DNA of 6,796 bases. Origin: Nanobdellota archaeon (GTDB lineage: Archaea; Nanobdellota; Nanobdellia; SCGC-AAA011-G17; GW2011-AR17). The DNA is taken from assembly GCA_030018575.1 (NCBI GenBank), contig JASEIA010000079.1, forward strand, positions 1-6,796, in the 5' to 3' direction. Below, piece after piece: positions 1 through 4,607 of the stretch. Position numbers and translations under genes: made by a program. Every line of letters begins with the position of its first letter. Within the stretch, counting starts at the first letter, position 1. The notes under the pieces were generated by a model. That model did no database searches, was not told the DNA's origin, and worked only from the letters and a program-made list of their open reading frames with translations.

Positions 1-391
1 GGTCATTTTCCGCAAACATTGCCCTTATCTCCTCATTGCTCATCTTCTGCGTCACTGCATCCAGCCGTATAAAGAAGCCGGAACTGCAGCTGTAAGGCTT
101 TCTTTTGCCTTCAGGCACTTCAATGGCAATAATATTATCAGCTTGGGAAACACAAACTTCTATTGAGGGCTGGCAGTTTCTTGCCAAAGTAAGAATTTGC
201 GCCTTAAGCCCGCTTGTAAGCTTTTCGCCGATTATTTTCTTGTCATCCCTCACACCAATAATGATTGTTCCGCCTCTTGAATTTGAAAAGGCAACAATGT
301 CCTGGTCTATCTTTGAGCTGTATTTCTCCTTGAACTCGATAGCAAGTCCTTCTCCTTCTTCTATTAATAAATTAACTTCTTTCCTACTCAT
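1..391 (-). CDS. AlbA_2 (Schlafen-AlbA_2) domain protein, N-terminal 130 residues, C-terminus beyond window
   Basis: Minus-strand frame opening at ATG 391 and still open at the left edge, so the C-terminus is missing. The 130 visible residues look like a complete AlbA_2 domain: an IEFKEKYSSKIDQDIVAFSN segment (residues 18-37), the glycine strand-turn SRGGTIIIGVRDD (38-50), a second strand with IIAIEVPEGKRKPY (87-100), the GFFIR strand (105-109) and a TQKMSNEEI helix start (114-121). In known relatives this domain precedes an ATPase or winged-helix region in proteins thought to be DNA-binding regulators, or forms part of Schlafen-type nucleases; which applies cannot be told without the C-terminus. 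I see no Schlafen nuclease triad. The ATG overlaps the TGA of a short upstream frame (ATGA), which suggests translational coupling. The only ribosome-site candidate is a G-rich stretch (GGGGATGGG, 403-395), which is weak. Family call is firm; function is not. Confidence 0.88.
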   Translation of the reverse strand, partial: MSRKEVNLLIEEGEGLAIEFKEKYSSKIDQDIVAFSNSRGGTIIIGVRDDKKIIGEKLTSGLKAQILTLARNCQPSIEVCVSQADNIIAIEVPEGKRKPYSCSSGFFIRLDAVTQKMSNEEIRAMFAEND

Positions 392-523
392 TTGCCCATC
401 CCCAGAATCATCCCGCACACCGCCATCTGTCCCTCGCCGAACTCCGTAAGCTCTTTCCTCTTCTTCAGCTTCAGGCAGTCTTTGTAAATGCCTTCAACTA
501 ATTCGCGCTCTTTTTTTGTTCAT
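388..523 (-). pseudogene. Short upstream frame with apparent +1 frameshift in an A7 run, overlapping the AlbA_2 start
   Basis: Starting at ATG 523 the minus strand reads MNKK and then enters a run of seven A (517-511). As written, the frame continues RARIS and stops. If the run had six A, it would continue as ERELVEGIYKDC and so on, giving a 44-residue protein ending in ILGMGK at a TGA (390-388) that overlaps the ATG of the AlbA_2 gene. The 40 downstream codons look protein-like: amphipathic, rich in K, E and L, with no stop. They have no standard start codon near their 5' end in their own frame. The break may be a homopolymer sequencing error, slippage during expression, or a real inactivating mutation. 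I recognise no family. The ATGA overlap is what argues that it was a translated gene. Confidence 0.35.
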
Positions 524-547
524 CCAGCTATTCCCTGTTGTATGGCT

Positions 548-685
548 TTAAAAGTCTGTCCCGCGCGGATGGCAAGTGGTGCCGCATTCTTCCAAAAATG
601 TGCGCATTTTTCCGGCAAGCATTAACCTTTTTCCGCTTTTCTCTCGGAGCGATTTAGCACTTTTTTCAAGTTTCTGTTTAGCCAC
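548..685 (-). CDS. Doubtful 45-residue hypothetical protein, GTG start
   Basis: Minus-strand frame from GTG 685 to TAA 550-548, 45 residues, strongly basic in its first half (VAKQKLEKSAKSLREKSGKR) and ending in ECGTTCHPRGTDF. The frame is open further upstream, but without an ATG. A TATA-like TTTATAAG on the minus strand (723-716) would place transcription start near 693, only about 8 bases before the GTG. With the next frame beginning 24 bases after its stop and that one overlapping the AlbA_2 gene, it could be the first member of a small operon. I recognise no family, and a frame this short can occur by chance. It may equally be leader sequence. Confidence 0.2.
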   Translation of the reverse strand: MAKQKLEKSAKSLREKSGKRLMLAGKMRTFLEECGTTCHPRGTDF

Positions 686-714
686 TTGCCACGGCTTTTT
701 CCTGCCTGCAAAGG

Positions 715-724
715 CTTATAAATC
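715..724. promoter_or_regulatory. TATA box for the 89-residue protein, possibly bidirectional
   Basis: CTTATAAATC is centred about 26 bases before the ATG at 745, the usual archaeal TATA-to-start distance, so the plus-strand transcript would be essentially leaderless. The core TTATAA is palindromic. Read on the minus strand as TTTATAAG, it would start transcription near 693, upstream of the small minus-strand frames and the AlbA_2 gene. The plus-strand role is well supported by spacing; the minus-strand role is inference. Confidence 0.55.
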
Positions 725-744
725 TCAAGCGCAACTCATCTAAT

Positions 745-1014
745 ATGGCTAATATAATTAAGATAATGATACCTCCTGACGGAGATACAAGAGGAATGAA
801 CCTTCCTGATTTTATGTTTGAAAAGGAGGGGGAATACAAGATTAGCCCTAAAGAAAGGGAATGGGCTTGGAAGCAAATGATAGCCGCCGGAAGAATTGCC
901 AAGAAACCAAAGAAGAGCTTGTCCAAGGCAGACAAATTAGTGCTCGCAAGGCACAAGAAGATGCAAGCCTTGGAAAAGGCGCTGCTGGATGCATGGGGAA
1001 AGAATAAGCATTAA
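745..1014 (+). CDS. Hypothetical small lysine-rich protein, 89 residues
   Basis: No family recognised. The N-terminal third (residues 1-35) starts with a hydrophobic strand (NIIKIMI), then a glycine-proline-containing linker with DGDTRGMNLPDF. From about residue 35 to the end it reads as two charged helices: SPKEREWAWKQMIAAGRIA, then a lysine-rich stretch with KKPKKSLSKADK followed by ARHKKMQALEKALLDAW. There is no signal peptide, membrane segment or cysteine. The basic helical C-terminus would suit binding nucleic acid or a ribosome, but nothing proves this. Start choice: ATG 745 is 26 bases from a good TATA box and has no Shine-Dalgarno sequence, as expected for a leaderless archaeal gene. 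It is divergent from the left-hand minus-strand frames and convergent with the PIN-like gene, 40 bases away. Confidence 0.7.
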   Translation: MANIIKIMIPPDGDTRGMNLPDFMFEKEGEYKISPKEREWAWKQMIAAGRIAKKPKKSLSKADKLVLARHKKMQALEKALLDAWGKNKH

Positions 1015-1024
1015 TAATCAGGCA

Positions 1025-1041
1025 TTACTTTTATTCTTGTT
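1025..1041 (+). terminator. T-rich termination tract after the 89-residue protein
   Basis: TTACTTTTATTCTTGTT begins about ten bases after the TAA at 1012-1014. Archaeal RNA polymerase can terminate on T-rich non-template DNA without a hairpin. The tract is interrupted, so confidence is limited. Confidence 0.35.
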
Positions 1042-1054
1042 ACCTGTCTATTCC

Positions 1055-1510
1055 TTATATTGCTTGTTTCATGAATAAGGATGAAGCAAAGCCCTTCTTT
1101 GATAAATATCTCTCTGCGCCATCAAGGCAATGGCACAACCCTTTTGCCTTAAGCAGCCCATTAATATGGTGCTTTTTGATAAGCATTTCTGCTTTTTGGT
1201 AATAATAATCCTCTTCATGCTGCGCCTTAATATGCTTAAAATCAAACTTCTGCCCGGATTTCATAAAGCAAAAAAGGCACATCTTCCGTTCTGGCAACAT
1301 TCTTGTGTCCTCTTTTTTAGTTAGAACCTTCAATATCTCCCCAAGGATAATATCCGGCACTATAACCTCAAAATTATTTTCTTCTATATATTTCTTCCAC
1401 TTCTCGGCGTTTTGCTTGTCTTCTATCTCTTCAACAAGCTGAATCCATTTGTTGGAATCCAGCGCCAGAGCCTCTTTTATTGATTTTCCCATCGCCCGCT
1501 TATCATGCAT
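1055..1510 (-). CDS. Uncharacterised PIN-like protein with a C2H2 zinc-finger-like motif, 151 residues
   Basis: The sequence resembles a divergent PIN-type nuclease. Strand one ends ALALDSNKWIQL (D18), a helix follows, then FEVIVPDIILGEILKVLTKK (E58), and a late Asp sits in CLDGAERYLSKKG (D130). These match the spacing and setting of three PIN acidic positions, but no convincing fourth acid is visible. Between E58 and D130 lies CLFC (C78, C81) followed by H93 and H98, giving C-x2-C-x11-H-x4-H, close to a classical C2H2 finger. A second Cys/His cluster, CHC at 126-128, follows. If the PIN reading is right, this would be a small RNase or toxin-like protein with a structural zinc site. Start: ATG 1510 gives the longest frame and has AAGGGA before it. 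ATG 1492 (residue 7) lies about 28 bases from a TATA-like TTTATTAA and may be the true leaderless start. Convergent with the 89-residue gene and divergent from mutL. Confidence 0.72.
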   Translation of the reverse strand: MHDKRAMGKSIKEALALDSNKWIQLVEEIEDKQNAEKWKKYIEENNFEVIVPDIILGEILKVLTKKEDTRMLPERKMCLFCFMKSGQKFDFKHIKAQHEEDYYYQKAEMLIKKHHINGLLKAKGLCHCLDGAERYLSKKGFASSLFMKQAI

Positions 1511-1516
1511 TTTCCC

Positions 1517-1526
1517 TTAATAAACT
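1517..1526 (-). promoter_or_regulatory. TATA-like box for the PIN-like gene
   Basis: On the minus strand this reads AGTTTATTAA, centred near 1521. Transcription would begin near 1495, which fits translation from ATG 1492 rather than ATG 1510. Confidence 0.45.
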
Positions 1527-1547
1527 CTTGCCACAAAAAAGCGCAAA

Positions 1548-1600
1548 ATTTTCAGCGAAGTTGAAAATTCTAATGCCTTCTTTTAAAAATCGCTGAAAAT
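1548..1600. repeat. Perfect 11-bp inverted repeat (TCGCTGAAAAT) between divergent promoters
   Basis: ATTTTCAGCGA at 1548-1558 and its exact reverse complement TCGCTGAAAAT at 1590-1600, separated by 31 bases. The repeat is centred at 1574, within two bases of the midpoint between the two TATA-like boxes (about 1521 and 1625). As a result, the same 11-mer, in the same orientation relative to transcription, lies 20 bases upstream of the mutL TATA and 23 bases upstream of the PIN-like TATA. It could be a shared operator or activator site. A hairpin is possible, but the long loop argues less for a terminator. Confidence 0.6.
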
Positions 1601-1617
1601 CCTCCAACTTTTCCGAA

Positions 1618-1630
1618 AACTTTAATAAAC
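1618..1630 (+). promoter_or_regulatory. TATA box of mutL
   Basis: AACTTTAATAAAC, core TTTAATAA centred near 1625, predicts a transcript start around 1651 and a leader of roughly 17 bases, just enough to include the ribosome site at 1656-1661. Confidence 0.5.
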
Positions 1631-1655
1631 CTCAATCAATTACCCTATCAAACAA

Positions 1656-1661
1656 GAGAGG
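1656..1661 (+). promoter_or_regulatory. Ribosome binding site of mutL
   Basis: GAGAGG, followed by T, lies six bases before ATG 1668. The GAGGT core pairs with the 3' end of archaeal 16S rRNA and fixes this start. Confidence 0.6.
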
Positions 1662-1667
1662 TTTCAA

Positions 1668-3494
1668 ATGCAAATACAACTGCTTACAGAGGAACTAATC
1701 AACAAGATAGCAGCAGGAGAGGTAATTGAACGCCCTGCTTCTGTAGTAAAGGAGCTTCTGGAGAATTCAATAGATGCAGGGGCTTCTTTTATTGACATTG
1801 AGATAAAGGGCTATGGAAAGGAATTAATCAAAGTAAGCGATAACGGCTCAGGCATGGCAAGAGAGGATGCAAGGCTTGCAATTGTAAGGCATGCAACAAG
1901 CAAGATATCAAGCGTAAGCGACTTGTTTTCAATTGCAACACTTGGTTTCAGGGGAGAGGCATTGGCTTCAATAGCAGCTGTCTCAAGAACAATAATAACT
2001 ACAAGGACAAAAGATTCTGTTGAGGGATTTTCAATTGAAGTTGAAGGCGGAAAGCTTGTTTCAGAGAAAATAGCAGGATGCCCTGAAGGCACTACAGTTG
2101 AAGTGCATAACCTATTCTTTAATACGCCTGCAAGAATGAAATTCCTCAAGCCTGACGCGATTGAGCTGAAATCAATAGCAGACATCGTGACAAGATACGC
2201 TTTGGTTTACACGCACATTGCATTCAGATTGTCCCATAACGGGCATTCCCTTCTTTCAACCGCTGCAAGCACTGACATGATAAACAACATAACTTCCATT
2301 TATGGAAAAGACACTGCAAAGCAGATGCTTTCCATTAATTTCAAGAATAATATTGCTCAGGTTCTTGGTTATATTTCAAAGCCTTCCACGCTGAAAAACG
2401 AGAGAAACTACCAGAGCTTTTACGTGAACGGAAGGTATGTGAAGGATGAGGTGATAACGCAGGCGCTGTATGACGCGTACCACACGCTGTTGTTTGTTAA
2501 CAAGCACCCTGTTGCTGTCCTGAATATTGTGCTGAATCCCGAGATGGTTGACGTGAATGTCCATCCTGCAAAAGACAGGATTAAGTTCAGCAATCCAATC
2601 AAGGTGTATGGGGCAGTGTTTGAGGCGATTCGCGAGACGCTGCGAAATAATTCGCTGGTTACTGATTATAGTGTGAGGGAAGAGAATGTCCCAATGTCCA
2701 GGTTTGGAAGCGCGCCTTCTTATGCAGCCCCGCAATCTGCACCTTCATATGCCTCCCTTCAGCAGACTATTCCACAACAATCTTCTTTTGCAAACAATTA
2801 TCCGCAACAAAAGGAGGCAGCTATTCAACCAATCCATTCATTCCAAAGCAAGGAATTACAAAATACAATTGCAAATGAAACATTCAATCCTCATGAGAAA
2901 GTTGCTTTATCCAAACTGCCTGCAATGAAAATACTCGGGCAGATTGCGAAGACTTATTTTTTGGCCGAGGCAGATGACGGGTTCTTATTGATTGACCAGC
3001 ACGTTGTGCAGGAAAGGGCATTGTACGAGAAGTTCTTGAAGCAGTTCTCCTCGGGCAATGTCGCGAAGCAGCAGCTTGTTTCCCCTGTTGTTCTTGAGAT
3101 GTCTCCTGCTGGCAATGCAATTGTCATAGGAAAAATGGCAGAGCTTTCTTCATTGGGGTTTGAGGTTGAGCAGTTTGGGAACAATTCATTCCTTCTCCGC
3201 ACAGTGCCTGCTGTATTCGGAAGAGTTCAGGCAAAGGATTTGTTTTATGAAGTTTTGGAAGAAATATCTGAAAGCAGGAAGGATTCGATAAGCGCTCTGA
3301 CTGAGTCAATCATTACCCGCATGGCTTGCAGGGCTTCGATCAAAGGCGGTGATGAATGCTCTGTTCCCGAGATAATTGCATTATTGAAAGAATTGGACAA
3401 GTGCAAGAGCCCATGGACATGCCCGCACGGACGGCCTATTATAATTCATTTCTCAAAAGACGAGATAGAGAAGATGTTCAGAAGAAAGGCTTAG
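1668..3494 (+). CDS. mutL: DNA mismatch repair protein MutL, endonuclease type
   Basis: Full-length MutL, 608 residues. It is the ATP-dependent matchmaker of mismatch repair, acting after MutS. The N-terminal GHKL ATPase is complete: IAAGEVIERPASVVKELLEN (14-33, catalytic E32 and Mg-binding N33), DNGSGM (58-63), ATSK (76-79), TLGFRGEAL (91-99), and DVNVHPAK (295-302) with the nucleotide-contacting lysine. A flexible linker of about 75 residues, rich in Q, S, P and A with the repeated SAPSYA, follows. The C-terminal domain carries the metal-dependent nicking motif as DQHVVQERALYE (443-454; usual form DQHAxxExxxxE, so Ala is Val here), ACRASIKGG (553-561), CPHGRP (585-590) and a final FRR (604-606). 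It should therefore nick DNA, unlike E. coli MutL. QQLVSP (468-473) sits where Bacillus MutL has its clamp-binding peptide. No mutS is in view. Divergent from the PIN-like gene; its stop overlaps the DUF357 stop. Confidence 0.97.
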   Translation: MQIQLLTEELINKIAAGEVIERPASVVKELLENSIDAGASFIDIEIKGYGKELIKVSDNGSGMAREDARLAIVRHATSKISSVSDLFSIATLGFRGEALASIAAVSRTIITTRTKDSVEGFSIEVEGGKLVSEKIAGCPEGTTVEVHNLFFNTPARMKFLKPDAIELKSIADIVTRYALVYTHIAFRLSHNGHSLLSTAASTDMINNITSIYGKDTAKQMLSINFKNNIAQVLGYISKPSTLKNERNYQSFYVNGRYVKDEVITQALYDAYHTLLFVNKHPVAVLNIVLNPEMVDVNVHPAKDRIKFSNPIKVYGAVFEAIRETLRNNSLVTDYSVREENVPMSRFGSAPSYAAPQSAPSYASLQQTIPQQSSFANNYPQQKEAAIQPIHSFQSKELQNTIANETFNPHEKVALSKLPAMKILGQIAKTYFLAEADDGFLLIDQHVVQERALYEKFLKQFSSGNVAKQQLVSPVVLEMSPAGNAIVIGKMAELSSLGFEVEQFGNNSFLLRTVPAVFGRVQAKDLFYEVLEEISESRKDSISALTESIITRMACRASIKGGDECSVPEIIALLKELDKCKSPWTCPHGRPIIIHFSKDEIEKMFRRKA

Positions 3495-3790
3495 TTTTCA
3501 TCAACTGTAAATAATCTTGAATCCTTGACGTCCCACAATCCCAAGCAGGCGCCAGCATCCAGCCAGCCGTGGGCGTAGTTCAAGGCAGCAAACGCATTCA
3601 CAATGTCTCCTTTCTTCTCAAAATGCGAAGCGTCTGAGATATAGTGAGAAGCCATGTCCAGGAAATCTTCCCTAGCAAAAGAAAGTGCGGCTGCTTTTTT
3701 AGCTAAAGGAGTTTTCTTTGCCTTTTCAAAAGCCTCTTTTGAGATTTTAAAATACTTCTCCAGCTTTTCAGCGGTAATCTTGTCTTCCAT
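3491..3790 (-). CDS. DUF357 family protein
   Basis: A 99-residue archaeal protein of the DUF357 family, function unknown. Recognisable features are an N-terminal helix with KYFKISKEAFEKAKK (12-26), a central helix AREDFLDMASHYISDASHF (39-57) and the family signature GDIVNAFAALNYAHGWLDAG (61-80), followed by LGLWDVKDSRLFTVDEN. The helical-hairpin fold with conserved Asp, His and Trp suggests binding of a partner or ligand, but none is established. No signal peptide or membrane segment. ATG 3790 lies about 28 bases from a TATA box read on the minus strand, so the transcript is probably leaderless. Its TAA (3493-3491) overlaps the TAG of the convergent mutL gene. Length is typical of the family, so it looks intact. 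Confidence 0.9.
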   Translation of the reverse strand: MEDKITAEKLEKYFKISKEAFEKAKKTPLAKKAAALSFAREDFLDMASHYISDASHFEKKGDIVNAFAALNYAHGWLDAGACLGLWDVKDSRLFTVDEN

Positions 3791-3813
3791 GCAATTGAAT
3801 TAGCAATGTAAAG

Positions 3814-3825
3814 CTATATAAATTT
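3814..3825. promoter_or_regulatory. Shared bidirectional TATA box for DUF357 and thymidylate kinase
   Basis: CTATATAAATTT is the only TATA-like sequence in the 54-base gap. Its centre (about 3819) is 26 bases from the tmk ATG at 3845 and 28 from the DUF357 ATG at 3790. Both genes lack Shine-Dalgarno sequences, so both transcripts are probably leaderless and driven from this near-symmetric box. The direct repeat TTAGCAAT (3800-3807 and 3833-3840) flanks it. Confidence 0.6.
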
Positions 3826-3844
3826 AATTCATTTAGCAATTATC

Positions 3845-4513
3845 ATGCCAATCATAACAATTACAGGCTCTGACGGCAGTGGCAAGGCAACGCAAACCAA
3901 AATTCTTGCAGAAAGGGCAATTAAGGAAGGATTTAAGGTAAAGTCAATCTCTTTTCCGCAGTACGGCAAGTTCTGGGGCAAGGTAATAAAAGCTTACCTA
4001 AATGGAGAATTCGGAACACTGGAGCAAGTCGACCCGCACGACGCTTCAATGCTTTTTGCAATGGACAGGCTGGAGGCAAAGCCGCAATTATTGAAATGGA
4101 TGAGGGAAGGAAACAATATAATTTTAGACAGGTATCTTGAATCAAACTATGCGCACCAGGCTGGAAAGTACAAGGGAAAGGAAAGAGAGCAGATGCTTCT
4201 CTGGCTTTATGATTTGGAAATAGAGCAGAATGAAATCCCTGAATCAGACATGGTGATTTACCTTGATTTGCCTGTTGAGTGGACATTGAAGGCGATTGAA
4301 AAAAGAAGCAGGGAAGACGCAAGCAGGAAAAAGGACTTGCATGAAAGCAATACGCAGCATCTTTTGGGCACGCAGGAAACTTACAGGATGATTGCAGCAA
4401 GGGACAAGAGATGGAGAATAATTCCCTGCTTGAAAAATGATAATACAAGATACAGTGAAGAAGAAGTTGCAGAAAGGGTGTGGAAAGCTGTTTTTCCCAT
4501 CTTAAAGAAGTAA
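3845..4513 (+). CDS. tmk: Thymidylate kinase (dTMP kinase)
   Basis: Phosphorylates dTMP to dTDP with ATP, the last specific step toward dTTP, in the cytoplasm. The 222 residues, close to the usual family length, contain the P-loop GSDGSGKAT (8-16), the substrate-side FPQY (37-40), LFAMDRLE (70-77), the DRY motif within NIILDRYLESNYAHQ (91-105), the strand MVIYLDLPVEWT (136-147) and a lid with arginines KRSREDASRK (153-162). The P-loop is GxDGxGKxT rather than the E. coli GxEGAGKTT form. ATG 3845 is 26 bases from a TATA box and has no ribosome site, so a leaderless message is likely. It is divergent from DUF357, and a T-tract follows the stop, so it appears to be a single-gene unit. Confidence 0.94.
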   Translation: MPIITITGSDGSGKATQTKILAERAIKEGFKVKSISFPQYGKFWGKVIKAYLNGEFGTLEQVDPHDASMLFAMDRLEAKPQLLKWMREGNNIILDRYLESNYAHQAGKYKGKEREQMLLWLYDLEIEQNEIPESDMVIYLDLPVEWTLKAIEKRSREDASRKKDLHESNTQHLLGTQETYRMIAARDKRWRIIPCLKNDNTRYSEEEVAERVWKAVFPILKK

Positions 4514-4516
4514 AAT

Positions 4517-4524
4517 TATTTTTT
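4517..4524 (+). terminator. T-tract terminator after tmk
   Basis: TTATTTTTT-type tract starting four bases after the tmk TAA. It has no hairpin, which is usual for archaeal termination. It separates tmk from the lipoprotein gene. Confidence 0.5.
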
Positions 4525-4535
4525 ACGGCAATAAG

Positions 4536-4548
4536 TATTTAAATAAAG
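4536..4548 (+). promoter_or_regulatory. TATA box of the lipoprotein gene
   Basis: TATTTAAATAAAG, a strong archaeal TATA match. It predicts a start near 4567 and a leader of about 40 bases carrying the ribosome site at 4598. A second candidate, CTCTTAAAAT (about 4575-4584), would give a nearly leaderless message and is less consistent with that ribosome site. Confidence 0.5.
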
Positions 4549-4597
4549 TTCCCATAACTCATACAGGGTAATACTCTTAAAATGGTATTGCTTTATT

Positions 4598-4603
4598 GAG
4601 GTG
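4598..4603 (+). promoter_or_regulatory. Ribosome binding site of the lipoprotein gene
   Basis: GAGGTG followed by AAAT and then ATG 4608; near-perfect complement of the 16S rRNA 3' end at normal spacing. This is the strongest ribosome site in the window and fixes the start. Confidence 0.8.
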
Positions 4604-4607
4604 AAAT

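Noticed and set aside
105..449. Plus-strand 114-codon frame at the left edge
   Set aside because: Composition (Ser, Pro, Ile) is that of an antisense frame, and the minus strand here encodes a clear AlbA_2 domain.
2699..2815. Repeat-like sequence with SAPSYA twice
   Set aside because: This is the low-complexity linker between the MutL ATPase and C-terminal domains, where such repeats are normal; not a separate repeat element.
3933..4448. 171-codon open frame on the minus strand opposite tmk
   Set aside because: Rich in Cys, Pro and Ser, without family features, and lying wholly within a confident tmk gene; it is an artefact of the opposite strand.
4570..4590. Small inverted repeat AATAC / GTATT in the lipoprotein leader
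   Set aside because: Only five base pairs in AT-rich sequence; likely chance.
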